Shown here one piece after another: positions 1-11,992 of a stretch of DNA of 64,000 nt. The DNA is taken from contig CM061092.1 of assembly GCA_030770545.1 (NCBI GenBank), positions 20,647,501 through 20,711,500 on the forward strand. The letters are read 5' to 3'. Origin of the DNA: Macropodus opercularis. Its lineage: Eukaryota > Chordata > Actinopteri > Anabantiformes > Osphronemidae. A model generated the notes under the pieces. The model was not told the origin of the DNA, made no database searches, and saw only the letters and a program-made list of their open reading frames with translations. The stretch's first letter is position 1, and the number at the start of each line of letters is the position of its first letter. Both the position numbers and the translations under genes were made by a program.

Positions 1-1112
1 CGCACAGGATGAGCCCTGTTCAGCCCCGGAGAATAGTGAAGGAACTCCGGGGATTTCTTTTGTTTCCTGTGCGCTGGTCTGCGCACAGGATGATGCCTGT
101 CCTGCCCCAGAGGATCTCAAAGTGGTCGCCACCTCCTCGACCGTCCGCAACGATCCGCCTGGGTTCTTCGCCACGCCCTCATCCGTCCCGGAGCTCACCG
201 CCGCGGAACCGCTCATCTCGTCTGTTTCGGAGCTCATCGCCACTGGCCAGCTCATCTCGTCTGCTTCAGAGTCTGGTGCCGCTGAACTACTCATCTCCTC
301 TTCTGCGGAACCTGGCGCTGCCGCACCGCTCATCTCGTCTGCCGCGGAGCCCGGCGCTGCCGCACCGCTCATCTCGTCTGCCGCGGAGCCCGGCGCTGCC
401 GCACCGCTCATTCCGTCCGCCGCGGAGCCCGGAGCTGCTGAACCACTCACCTCATCTGCCGCAGAACACCTTGTCTCGTCTGTCTCGGAGCTCACCGCTG
501 TCGGCCAGCTCACCTCGTCTTCCTCGGAGCCCGGCGCCGCAGAACCACTCATGTCGTCGGCTTCTGAGTCCGGTGCTGCCGAACACCTCGTCTCGTCTGT
601 CTCGGAGCCCGGCGCTGTCGAGCCGCCTTCCTCGTCCGCCTCGGAGCCCGGCGCTGTCGAGCCGCCTTCCTCGTCCGCCTCGGAGCCCGGCGCTGCCGAG
701 CCGCCTTCCTCGTCCGCCTCGGAGCCCGGCGCTGCCGAGTTACCCACCTCGTCCGTCCCGGAGCCCGGCGCTGCCGAACCGCTCCCCTCGTCCGTCTCGG
801 AGCTCGGATCAGCGTTCCGGTTACGTCCTGTCTTGCCGGCCTCAAAGGTCGTCAAGCCGTTTGCTTGGCCATGTCTCTTTCGCCGCCGGCCACCAAGGGG
901 TTTTCGTCCGGCCGTTTGGGAGCCAGAGGCCCCGTTTTGTCCCCAGCTGCTGCTGGATAGAGCATGTGCTCGCCTTCGCCCGCCGTGACGGGACACTTTC
1001 AGTTTGAACATTTTGAACTATTCGTTTGACCTCGTTGAGGGCCTTTTGAGTTGGACAATTTTTTTGTGTTTGTTGGTTTGTTCGTTTCTTCGGGGCCGTC
1101 TGGGATCCGGCC
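1..1112 (+). repeat. LTR-element internal region with coding 39-bp minisatellite
   Basis: About 190-800 is a GC-rich tandem array with a 39-bp period (13 codons), roughly 15-16 diverged copies. The frame open from 122 to 988 reads as Ser/Glu/Pro/Gly/Ala-rich repeats, for example SASEPGAAEPP. The frame 9-1007 is also open because 39 is divisible by 3, so an open frame alone does not prove coding. The tract lies just upstream of a polypurine tract and an LTR, so I infer it is the 3' internal part of an LTR retroelement whose 5' part is outside the window. No protease, RT or integrase motif is visible. About 1008-1112 holds nothing else I recognise. Confidence 0.55.
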
Positions 1113-1127
1113 TTGGGGAGGGGGCTC
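1113..1127 (+). other. Polypurine tract of the left-edge LTR element
   Basis: A G-rich run (TTGGGGAGGGGGCTC) lies immediately before the TGTGACAG start of the LTR. This is where a plus-strand priming polypurine tract is expected, and it sets the orientation as plus. Confidence 0.6.
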
Positions 1128-1996
1128 TGTGACAGTTTGGCCCTCCAGCCCCTGGAGGGCGCCCTTGTCCCCTTTTCTTCTTTGTGGGTTTTTGTTTCGT
1201 CCGTTTCCTGTCTCTGCTCGTTATTGTTTTCACCTGGTTTTGATTTCCTGTTTGTGTAGTATTTAAGTTCCTCTGTTTGTTTTCGGTTTGCTGGCTGATT
1301 AGTAGATGTTACCTTGCGTTAGTTGTGTTTGTACACTTGTGTTACTGGTTCCTACATGTTTTGTTCTTGTCATTTGTGTTACCATTCACATTTGAATTAT
1401 CAAGATGTCTGTTCCTTTGAGAGTCGGAGTAAGTGTTGGTTTGTTGATGTCTGTATTTGTCTTTTGTGTTTCGATTTATGTAGTAGTAGTTATACGTATT
1501 CGTTTAGTCCAGTCAGTGTTTAGAGTTGTTTTGTCCCGTTCAGTGTGCTGTGCATGTGAGTATGTGTAGGCTTTGTGTTTCACGTTAAAGTGTATTCACC
1601 CCTGTTAAGATTTGTTTGTACCGTCTTTTAGTTTGGTAGTTTATGTGGGGTCTCGTTAGATGTTAAGAGTTGTCACCTTGTCCTTGTCTAGAGTCCTGTC
1701 GGTGTGATAGTCTGCCACTTATTTATCTATTGTATGTTTTGGTTTATTATTATTTTGTGTAGCCACTTGTCTTCTCGTTTGTTCAATTAAAAATTGGTTA
1801 ATCGTCCAACTGTTCTGTCCCGGGTTTGTGCAATTGGGTCCTATCCTTTTAGTCCTGTCGTAGTGGGCACAGGCTCTTGGCTGAGCAGCCCTTTAGTTTG
1901 TCTGGCGCCACCGTGTGGCGATATAACGAGTCTGAACCAGGGGTTCAGGCATCTCCTGCCCCTGGGTGCAAGTGAGTTAAGTAGCGAGTTGTAACA
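1128..1996 (+). mobile_element. 3' LTR of an LTR retroelement
   Basis: The segment starts TGTGACAG and ends GTTGTAACA, giving TG...CA termini, with a polypurine tract just before it. Satellite sequence (TCAGACACCTCTGAC) resumes at the next base. It contains a TATA-like TATTTAAG near 1259 and an AATTAAA near 1786 that could be a poly(A) signal. The length of about 870 bp fits a Ty3/gypsy-type LTR. The 5' LTR and left target duplication are outside the window, so the family and the duplication cannot be checked. Confidence 0.65.
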
Positions 1997-2322
1997 TCAG
2001 ACACCTCTGACTTCTTGACCTGACTTCCTCGGCAGACAGAACAGTTGTCCAGCAATCGTAGGTTTGGTGGGTCAACTGACTCGGTTCCGTAGGAGACAGG
2101 TCAGTCATAAAGCAATCATTGGATCGGTGTTTCAATTGAATTTGACTGTGCTGTTTGTGTTCCACAAGTGACACGGCATTTGTCCACCAATCGTAGGTTT
2201 CGTGATTCAGATGCCTCTGACCTCTAGACCTGACTTCCTCGGCAGACAGAACAGTTGTCCAGCAATCGTAGGTTTGGTGGGTCAACTGACTCGGTTCCGT
2301 AGGAGACAGGTCAGTCATAAAG
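1997..2322. repeat. Satellite array, block 1
   Basis: First block of the satellite that fills most of 2-36 kb. The monomers carry the joint motif CAATCGTAGGTTTGGTG followed by a 50-60 bp variable part ending in GGAGACAG or GCAGACAG. The block runs from the LTR end at 1996 to the LTR-like start at 2323. Confidence 0.85.
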
Positions 2323-3420
2323 TGTCACGATCGGCAGCCTGGCCGATCGGTCCCTTACTGGGTGAATCTCCACCCAGCGGAGTCACTCACCACACCCCTG
2401 TCATCACCACGCACCTGCCTGATTATCCTCACGTGCTCTGATTATTTTCACCTGGCTCATCATCTCTTACTTAAGTTCTTCCCACAGCTCAGTCCCTTGT
2501 CAGACCATCAACGTTGCTACCCCGACATGCAAACCTCCGACGGACTTCCCCTTTTGCCACCGGTACCGTGAGGTTTCCTTTGAATCCTTGTTCTGATCGC
2601 CTGACGCTCACGACAGCGGTGGGTATTTTGACTGACTTTTACGCCAAGAACGCTGGGCTCTCGTCTTTGTGTCCTGAGGGATTTGCTACTCTGACTTGTC
2701 CACGAAACCTAAACTAACTCTTCTTAGTTAGCGACGAGCGCCTTTGGTGCGCCGTGTGTTTGAGACTCTGTCACGCACTGTACACAGCCGGTTCGGCTCG
2801 CTTTGTGTTTTGTTTTGTTCTTAGTTTTGTCGCCTGGATTCTGCTGCCCTCCTGGTCTCCTCTCCACTGTCACGGCTGGCAGAAGATCCGGAGGACTCCG
2901 GAGACCTGACAGCCACCAATCTTGACCTTGCCAGGTCATCCAGACCCTTTTTGATTTGCTGGATGCGATCCCTGAGATCCAGGACTCCCAGACCCGCATC
3001 TCCACACTGAACTGGGTTACAGATTTTTACTCAGCCTGCCCCTGGTTAAAGACCCATACAAGGTTCCCTGAGCTTCTGACCATACAGGTCAGACTCAGAA
3101 GGAGGGAGGCACCCCGTCCTCAGTCTGCTCCCTCGCCACGTCGCCAGTCTGCCCTCTCGTCACGACGACAGCCTGCCCTCTCGCTCGTCCCATCCACACC
3201 AGAACGACCTGCCGCACCCTCACAGTCCCAGGCCACCTCTCCGGTCCTCTGTGCTGGCCACGTGATTCTCGGCTCGTGCCGGACGCCGGAGATTGCCCCT
3301 CGTCTCTTCCCCTCTGAGGGCCGCCGTATCTGGCAGGAACTGAAGCATCAGGGGGACCCTCTCCACACTCCTCCGGTTCCCCCCATCCCGGGTCCCAAGT
3401 CTCGGCCTCATTCTCGACAC

Positions 3421-3519
3421 CACCCAGAACCTGCTGTTCGTGCTGCTTCACGCCACCCAGAACCTGCTGTTCATGCTGCTCTACGCCACCCAGAACCTGC
3501 TGTTCCACGCCATGCTAGG
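3421..3519 (+). repeat. 33-bp minisatellite, 3 copies
   Basis: The unit begins CACCCAGAACCTGCTGTTCG and encodes HPEPAV(R/H)AA in the 2956-3780 frame. Three copies are present here, against 7 and 6 in the other two composite blocks. Confidence 0.85.
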
Positions 3520-3950
3520 ACCACGGACTCATACCACCCGAGCCTCCCTGCTGCTCCTCGCCTCTCCTCTCCTGAGCCTCTGCCCAATCAGGAGGAGCCG
3601 ATGGCCCAGTCGGGTCCGCGGCGGACATTTCCCCAGTTCCTGGCCTATTGGGCCTCCCTTCGGGCCCGCGCCCGCGCAAATCTTGCCACCTCCTCAGGCC
3701 ATGCAGACTTGGACCATGTCCGCAGCAGCAGCCACAGACGCCGGCCGCCTAGGTTCCCCTGCCGCCGCAACCACCGGTGACACTGGCCACCCTGGGCTTT
3801 ACGCCGCCGCAACCACCGTCGACGCCGACCACCCAGGCTCTCACACCACGAGTTTTCTGCTTCAAGCGTTTCCCGACCATGTTCTTATCCTCGCCATGTT
3901 CCTCAAGGTGTCCTGGTATTGTGCGGCCTGGAGGGTCCACACAGGTTCCT

Positions 3951-4188
3951 TCCGGCTCCGGCGACCCCAGGAGGGGTCTGCCTTTTGGTTCCTGGCTCTG
4001 GCGACCCCAGGAGGGGTCTGCCTTCTGGTTCCTGGCTCTGGCGACCCCAGGAGGGGTCTGCCTTCTGGTTCCGGGCTCTGGCGACCCCAGGAGGGGTCCG
4101 CCTTCTGGTTCCGGGCTCTGGCGACCCCAGGAGGGGTCCGCCTTCTGGGTCCGGGCTCTGGCGACCCCAGGAGGGGTCCGCCTTCTGG
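3951..4188 (+). repeat. 40-bp minisatellite, 6 copies
   Basis: The core GCGACCCCAGGAGGGGTC recurs every 40 bp at 3961, 4001, 4041, 4081, 4121 and 4161. Satellite resumes directly after the last copy. Confidence 0.9.
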
Positions 4189-7100
4189 ATTGGTGGTTCA
4201 GATACCTCTGACTTCTTGACCTGACTTCCTCGGCAGACAGAACAGTTGTCCAGCAATCGCAGGATTGGTGGGTCAACTGACTCGGTTCCGTAGGAGACAG
4301 GTCAGTCATAAAGCAATCATTGGATCGGTGTTTCAATGGAATTTGACTGTGCTATTTGTGTTCCACAAGTGACACGGCATTTGTCCACCAATCGTAGGTT
4401 TCGTGATTTCATTGACTATGTCTCTGTGAGTTGAGTTCCTCAGGAGACAAAACAGTGTTTCACCAATCGTAGGTTTCGTGATTTCATTGACTATGTCTCT
4501 GTGAGTTGAGTTCCTCAGGAGACAAAACAATGTTTCACCAATCATAGCTTTGGTGTTTCAGATGCCTCTGACCTCTAGACCTGACTTCCTCAGGAGACAG
4601 AACAGTTGTCTACCAATCGTAGGATTGGTGGTTCAATTGAGTCCGTTCCTTAGGATACAGGTCAGTTGTCAGCCATTCATTGAAACACTTGTTCAAATGA
4701 TTGTTACTGTGTTGTTTGTGTTCCGGAAGGGACAAAGCATTCGCCCACCTATCGGAGGATAGGTGTTTTTAATAACGCTTTGTTGTTTTTGAGTTTGTCG
4801 AGGTACAGAGCAGTCGTCGGTGGTTCCATTGACGCCTACTACTTGACCTGAGTTACAGAGGGAGCAGAGCAGTTGTTCTCCAGTCATTGAGTTGGTGGGT
4901 GAAATGTCTCTGGCTCTTTTCCTTGTGTTCCTCAGGTTATAGAGCAGTGGTCCACCAGTCGTAGGATTGGTGGTTCAGATCCCTCTGACTTCTTGACCTG
5001 ACTTCCTCGGCAGACAGAACAGTTGTCCAGCAATCGTAGGTTTGGTGGGTCAACTGACTCGGTTCCGTAGGAGACAGATCAGTCACAAAGCAATCATTAG
5101 ATCGGTGTTTCAATGGAATTTGACTGTGCTATTTGTGTTCCACAAGTGACACGGCATTTGTCCACCAATCGTAGGTTTCGTGATTTCATTGACTATGTCT
5201 CTGTGAGTTGACTTCCTCAGGAGACAGAACAGTTGTCTACCAATCGTAGGATTGGTGGTTCAATTGAGTCAGTTCCTTAGGAGACAGGTCAGTTGTCAGC
5301 CATTCATTGAAACACTTGTTCAAATGATTGTTACTGTGTTGTTTGTGTTCCGGAAGGGACAAAGCATTCGCCCACCTATCGGAGGATAGGTGTTTTTAAT
5401 AACGCTTTGTTGTTTTTGAGTTTGTCAAGGTACAGAGCAGTCGTCGGTGGTTCCATTGACGCCTACTACTTGACCTGAGTTACAGAGGGAGCAGAGCAGT
5501 TGTTCTCCAGTCATTGAGTTGGTGGGTGAAATGTCTCTGGCTCTTTTCCTTGTGTTCCTCAGGTTATAGAGCAGTGGTCCACCAGTCGTAGGATTGGTGG
5601 TTCAGATACCTCTGACTTCTTGACCTGACTTCCTCGGCAGACAGAACAGTTGTCCAGCAATCGTAGGTTTGGTGGGTCAACTGACTCGGTTCCGTAGGAG
5701 ACAGGTCAGTCATAAAGCAATCATTGGATCGGTGTTTCAATGGAATTTGACTGTGCTGTTTGTGTTCCACAAGTGACACGGCATTTGTCCACCAATCGTA
5801 GGTTTCGTGATTTCATTGACTATGTCTCTGTGAGTTGAGTTCCTCAGGAGACAAAACAATGTTTCACCAATCATAGGTTTGGTGTTTCAGATACCTCTGA
5901 CCTCTAGACCTGACTTCCTCAGGAGACAGAACAGTTGTCTACCAATCGTAGGATTGGTGGTTCAATTGAGTCAGTTCCTTAGGAGACAGGTCAGTTGTCA
6001 GCCATTCATTGAAACACTTGTTTAAATGATTGTTACTGTGTTGTTTGTGTTCCGGAAGGGACAAAGCATTCGCCCACCTATCGGAGGATAGGTGTTTTTA
6101 ATAACGCTTTGTTGTTTTTGAGTTTGTCAAGGTACAGAGCAGTCGTCGGTGGTTCCATTGACGCCTACTACTTGAACTGAGTTACAGAGGGAGCAGAGCA
6201 GTTGTTCTCCAGTCATTGAGTTGGTGGGTGAAATGTCTCTGGCTCTATTCCTTGTGTTCCTCAGGTTATAGAGCAGTGGTCCACCAGTCGTAGGATTGGT
6301 GGTTCAGATACCTCTGACTTCTTGACCTGACTTCCTCGGCAGACAGAACAGTTGTCCAGCAATCTTAGGTTTGGTGGGTCAACTGACTCGGTTCCGTAGG
6401 AGACAGGTCAGTCATAAAGCAATCATTGGATCGGTGTTTCAATGGAATTTGACTGTGCTATTTGTGTTCCACAAGTGACACGGCATTTGTCCACCAATCG
6501 TAGGTTTCGTGATTTCATTGACTATGTCTCTGTGAGTTGAGTTCCTCAGGAGACAAAACAGTGTTTCACCAATCGTAGGTTTCGTGATTTCATTGACTAT
6601 GTCTCTGTGAGTTGAGTTCCTCAGGAGACAAAACAGTGTTTCACCAATCGTAGGTTTCGTGATTTCATTGACTATGTCTCTGTGAGTTGAGTTCCTTAGG
6701 AGACAAAACAGTGTTTCACCAATCATAGGTTTGGTGTTTCAGATACCTCTGACCTCTAGACCTGACTTCCCCAGGAGACAGAACAGTTGTCTACCAATCG
6801 TAGGATTGGTGGTTCAATTGAGTCCGTTCCTTAGGAGACAGGTCAGTTGTCAGCCATTCATTGAAACACTTGTTCAAATGATTGTTACTGTGTTGTTTGT
6901 GTTCCGGAAGGGACAAAGCATTCGCCCACCTATCGGAGGATAGGTGTTTTTAATAACGCTTTGTTGTTTTTGAGTTTGTCGAGGTACAGAGCAGTCGTCG
7001 GTGGTTCCATTGACGCCTACTACTTGACCTGAGTTACAGAGGGAGCAGAGCAGTTGTTCTCCAGTCATTGAGTTGGTGGGTGAAATGTCTCTGGCTCTTT

Positions 7101-9874
7101 TCCTTGTGTTCCTCAGGTTATAGAGCAGTGGTCCACCAGTCGTAGGATTGGTCGTTCAGATACCTCTGACTTCCTCGGCAGACAGAACAGTTGTCCAGCA
7201 ATCGTAGGTTTGGTGGGTCAACTGACTCGGTTCCGTAGAAGACAGGTCAGTCATAAAGCAATCATTGGATCGGTGTTTCAATGGAATTTGACTGTGCTAT
7301 TTGTGTTCCACAAGTGACACGGCATTTGTCCACCAATCGCAGGTTTCGTGATTTCATTGACTATGTCTCTGTGAGTTGAGTTCCTCAGGAGACAAAACAG
7401 TGTTTCACCAATCGTAGGTTTCGTGATTTCATTGACTATGTCTCTGTGAGTTGAGTTCCTCAGGAGACAAAACAATGTTTCACCAATCATAGGTTTGGTG
7501 TTTCAGATGCCTCTGACCTCTAGACCTGACATCCTCAGGAGACAGAACAGTTGTCTACCAATCGTAGGATTGGTGGTTCAATTGAGTCAGTTCCTTAGGA
7601 GACAGGTCAGTTGTCAGCCATTCATTGAAACACTTGTTCAAATGATTGTTACTGTGTTGTTTGTGTTCCGGAAGGGACAAAGCATTCGCCCACCTATCGG
7701 AGGATAGGTGTTTTTAATAACGCTTTGTTGTTTTTGAGTTTGTCAAGGTACAGAGCAGTCGTCGGTGGTTCCATTGACGCCTACTACTTGACCTGAGTTA
7801 CAGAGGGAGCAGAGCAGTTGTTCTCCAGTCATTGAGTTGGTGGGTGAAATGTTTCTGGCTCTTTTCCTTGTGTTCCTCAGGTTATAGAGCAGTGGTCCAC
7901 CAGTCGTAGGATTGGTGGTTCAGATACCTCTGGCTTCTTGACCTGACTTCCTCGGCAGACAGAACAGTTGTCCAGCAATCGTAGGATTGATGGGTCAACT
8001 GACTCGGTTCCGTAGGAGACAGGTCAGTCATAAAGCAATCATTGGATCGGTGTTTCAATGGAATTTGACTGTGCTATTTGTGTTCCACAAGTGACACGGC
8101 ATTTGTCCACCAATCGTAGGTTTTGTGATTTCATTGACTATGTCTCTGTGAGTTGAGTTCCTCAGGAGACAAAACAGTGTTTCACCAATCGTAGGTTTCG
8201 TGATTTCATTGACTATGTCTCTGTGAGTTGAGTTCCTCAGGAGACAAAACAGTGTTTCACCAATCGTAGGTTTCGTGATTTCATTGACTATGTCTCTGTG
8301 AGTTGAGTTCCTCAGGAGACAAAACAATGTTTCACCAATCATAGGTTTGGTGTTTCAGATGCCTCTGACCTCTAGACCTGACTTCCCCAGGAGACAGAAC
8401 AGTTGTCTACCAATCGTAGGATTGGTGGTTCAATTGAGTCCGTTCCTTAGGAGACAGGTCAGTTGTCAGCCATTCATTGAAACACTTGTTCAAATGATTG
8501 TTACTGTGTTGTTTGTGTTCCGGAAGGGACAAAGAATTCGCCCACCTATCGGAGGATAGGTGTTTTTAATAACGCTTTGTTGTTTTTGAGTTTGTCGAGG
8601 TACAGAGCAGTCGTCGGTGGTTCCATTGACGCCTACTACTTGACCTGAGTTACAGAGGGAGCAGAGCAGTTGTTCTCCAGTCATTGAGTTGGTGGGTGAA
8701 ATGTCTCTGGCTCTTTTCCTTGTGTTCCTCAGGTTATAGAGCAGTGGTCCACCAGTCGTAGGATTGGTGGTTCAGATACCTCTGACTTCTTGACCTGACT
8801 TCCTCGGCAGACAGAACAGTTGTCCAGCAATCGTAGGTTTGGTGGGTCAACTGACTCGGTTTCGTAGGAGACAGGTCAGTCATAAAGCAATCATTGGATC
8901 GGTGTTTCAATGGAATTTGACTGTGCTATTTGTGTTCCACAAGTGACACGGCATTTGTCCACCAATCGTAGGTTTCGTGATTTCATTGACTATGTCTCTG
9001 TGAGTTGAGTTCCTCAGGAGACAAAACAGTGTTTCACCAATCGTAGGTTTCGTGATTTCATTGACTATGTCTCTGTGAGTTGAGTTCCTCAGGAGACAAA
9101 ACAATGTTTCACCAATCATAGGTTTGGTGTTTCAGATGCCTCTGACCTCTAGACCTGACTTCCTCAGGAGACAGAACAGTTGTCTACCAATCGTAGGATT
9201 GGTGGTTCAATTGAGTCAGTTCCTTAGGAGACAGGTCAGTTGTCAGCCATTCATTGAAACACTTGTTCAAATGATTGTTACTGTGTTGTTTGTGTTCCGG
9301 AAGGGACAAAGCATTCGCCCACCTATCGGAGGATAGGTGTTTTTAATAACGCTTTGTTGTTTTTGAGTTTGTCAAGGTACAGAGCAGTCGTCGGTGGTTC
9401 CATTGACGCCTACCACTTGACCTGAGTTACAGAGGGAGCAGAGCAGTTGTTCTCCAGTCATTGAGTTGGTGGGTGAAATGTCTCTGGCTCTTTTCCTTGT
9501 GTTCCTCAGGTTATAGAGCAGTGGTCCACCAGTCGTAGGATTGGTGGTTCAGATCCCTCTGACTTCTTGACCTGACTTCCTCGGCAGACAGAACAGTTGT
9601 CCAGCAATCGTAGGTTTGGTGGGTCAACTGACTCGGTTCCGTAGGAGACAGGTCAGTCATAAAGTAATCATTGGATCTGTGTTTCAATGGAATTTGACTG
9701 TGCTATTTGTGTTCCACAAGTGACACGGCATTTGTCCACCAATCGTAGGTTTCGTGATTCAGATGCTTCTGACCTCTAGACCTGACTTCCTCGGCAGACA
9801 GAACAGTTGTCCAGCAATCGTAGGTTTGGTGGGTCAACTGACTCGGTTCCGTAGGAGACAGGTCAGTCATAAAG
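4189..9874. repeat. Satellite array, block 2 (higher-order repeat)
   Basis: Each higher-order unit contains the same ordered series of distinguishable monomers, and equivalent points recur after 764, 852 and 777 bp (6731, 7495, 8347, 9124). The length differences come mainly from one 75-bp monomer (CGTGATTTCATTGACTATG type) present one to three times. One hairpin-forming monomer joint (CACCTATCGGAGGATAGGTG, 4746-4765) recurs once per unit. Open frames of 60-95 codons here are artefacts of the 75-bp (25-codon) period. I see no gene. Confidence 0.9.
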
Positions 9875-10972
9875 TGTCACGATCGGCAGCCTGGCCGATC
9901 GGTCCCTTACTGGGTGAATCTCCACCCAGCGGAGTCACTCACCACACCCCTGTCATCACCACGCACCTGCCTGATTATCCTCACGTGCTCTGATTATTTT
10001 CACCTGGCTCATCATCTCTTACTTAAGTTCTTCCCACAGCTCAGTCCCTTGTCAGACCATCAACGTTGCTACCCCGACATGCAAACCTCCGACGGACTTC
10101 GCCTCTTGCCACCGGTACCGTGAGGTTTCCTTTGAATCCTTGTTCTGATCGCCTGACGCTCACGACAGCGGTGGGTATTTTGACTGACTTTTACGCCAAG
10201 AACGCTGGGCTCTCGTCTTTGTGTCCTGAGGGATTTGCTACTCTGACTTGTCCACGAAACCTAAACTAACTCTTCTTAGTTAGCGACGAGCGCCTTTGGT
10301 GCGCCGTGTGTTTGAGACTCTGTCACGCACTGTACACAGCCGGTTCGGCTCGCTTTGTGTTTTGTTTTGTTCTTAGTTTTGTCGCCTGGATTCTGCTGCC
10401 CTCCTGGTCTCCTCTCCACTGTCACGGCTGGCAGAAGATCCGGAGGACTCCGGAGACCTGACAGCCACCAATCTTGACCTTGCCAGGTCATCCAGACCCT
10501 TTTTGATTTGCTGGATGCGATCCCTGAGATCCAGGACTCCCAGACCCGCATCTCCACACTGAACTGGGTTACAGATTTTTACTCAGCCTGCCCCTGGTTA
10601 AAGACCCATACAAGGTTCCCTGAGCTTCTGACCATACAGGTCAGACTCAGAAGGAGGGAGGCACCCCGTCCTCAGTCTGCTCCCTCGCCACGTCGCCAGT
10701 CTGCCCTCTCGTCACGACGACAGCCTGCCCTCTCGCTCGTCCCATCCACACCAGAACGACCAGCCGCACCCTCACAGTCCCAGGCCACCTCTCCGGTCCT
10801 CTGTGCTGGCCACGTGATTCTCGGCTCGTGCCGGACGCCGGAGATTGCCCCTCGTCTCTTCCCCTCTGAGGGCCGCCGTATCTGGCAGGAACTGAAGCAT
10901 CAGGGGGACCCTCTCCACACTCCTCCGGTTCCCCCCATCCCGGGTCCCAAGTCTCAGCCTCATTCTCGACAC

Positions 10973-11203
10973 CACCCAGAACCTGCTGTTCGTGCTGCTC
11001 CACGCCACCCAGAACCTGCTGTTCGTGCTGCTCCACGCCACCCAGAACCTGCTGTTCGTGCTGCTTCACGCCACCCAGAACCTGCTGTTCGTGCTGCTTC
11101 ACGCCACCCAGAACCTGCTGTTCGTGCTGCTTCACGCCACCCAGAACCTGCTGTTCATGCTGCTCTACGCCACCCAGAACCTGCTGTTCCACGCCATGCT
11201 AGG
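10973..11203 (+). repeat. 33-bp minisatellite, 7 copies
   Basis: Same unit as at 3421, seven copies at exact 33-bp spacing. The copies differ at one or two positions, such as CTCCACG and CTTCACG. Confidence 0.85.
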
Positions 11204-11636
11204 ACCACGGACTCATACCACCCGAGCCTCCCTGCCGCTCCTCGCCTCTCCTCTCCTGAGCCTCTGCCCAATCAGGAGGAGCCGATGGCCCAGTCGGGTC
11301 CGCGGCGGACATTTCCCCAGTTCCTGGCCTATTGGGCCTCCCTTCGGGCCCGCGCCCGCGCAAATCTTGCCACCTCCTCAGGCCATGCAGACTTGGACCA
11401 TGTCCGCAGCAGCAGCCACAGACGCCGGCCGCCTAGGTTCCCCTGCCGCCGCAACCACCGGTGACACTGGCCACCCTGGGCTTTACGCCGCCGCAACCAC
11501 CGTCGACGCCGACCACCCAGGCTCTCACACCACGAGTTTTCTGCTTCAAGCGTTTCCCGACCATGTTCTTGTCCTCGCCATGTTCCTCAAGGTGTCCTGG
11601 TATTGTGCGGCCTGAAGGGTCCACACAGGTTCCTTC

Positions 11637-11992
11637 CGGCTCCGGCGACCCCAGGAGGGGTCTGCCTTTTGGTTCCTGGCTCTGGCGACCCCAGGAGGGG
11701 TCTGCCTTCTGGTTCCTGGCTCTGGCGACCCCAGGAGGGGTCTGCCTTCTGGTTCCGGGCTCTGGCGACCCCAGGAGGGGTCCGCCTTCTGGTTCCGGGC
11801 TCTGGCGACCCCAGGAGGGGTCCGCCTTCTGGTTCCGGGCTCTGGCGACCCCAGGAGGGGTCCGCCTTCTGGGTCCGGGCTCTGGCGACCCCAGGAGGGG
11901 TCCGCCTTCTGGTTCCGGGCTCTGGCGACCCCAGGAGGGGTCCGCCTTCTGGTTCCTGGCTCTGGCGACCCCAGGAGGGCTCTGCCTTCTGG
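11637..11992 (+). repeat. 40-bp minisatellite, 9 copies
   Basis: Same unit as at 3951. The GCGACCCCAGGAGG core starts at 11646 and repeats every 40 bp nine times. Confidence 0.9.

Larger units (their letters stand above)
2323..4188 (+). mobile_element. LTR-derived composite block, copy 1
   Basis: The block starts TGTCACGATCGG, a gypsy-like LTR start similar to the TGTCATGATCGG start at 36442. Both LTRs share a later stretch around GGCTCGCTTTG. Downstream is a Pro/Arg/Ser-rich open frame (2956-3780) containing a 33-bp minisatellite, then a 40-bp minisatellite, then satellite again at 4189. No 3' LTR, polypurine tract, target duplication or enzyme motif is visible. It is probably a non-autonomous or truncated retroelement captured by the satellite and multiplied with it. 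Compare 9875-11992 and 33795-35799. Confidence 0.6.
9875..11992 (+). mobile_element. LTR-derived composite block, copy 2
   Basis: Nearly identical to copy 1: same TGTCACGATCGG start, same Pro/Arg-rich frame (10508-11464) and same exit into satellite. It differs mainly by expanded minisatellites. Its left satellite flank matches that of copy 3 at a constant offset of 23920 bp for at least 800 bp, so copies 2 and 3 were duplicated together with their satellite. Confidence 0.6.

Noticed and set aside
549..845. Arg-rich minus-strand frame MRPARQDV... at 549-845.
   Set aside because: It is the antisense of the 39-bp minisatellite, whose period is divisible by three, so it stays open for that reason alone.
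4966..4980. TTGGTGGTTCAG in the satellite resembles the D-arm/A-box of tRNA-Gly.
   Set aside because: No acceptor stem, anticodon arm or T-arm is found at the right spacing; the match is only about 12 bases.
4189..9874. Many recurrent open frames of 60-95 codons on both strands in the satellite.
   Set aside because: The 75-bp monomer is 25 codons, so any open monomer frame repeats. The same frames recur in every unit and none has a known domain or codon bias.
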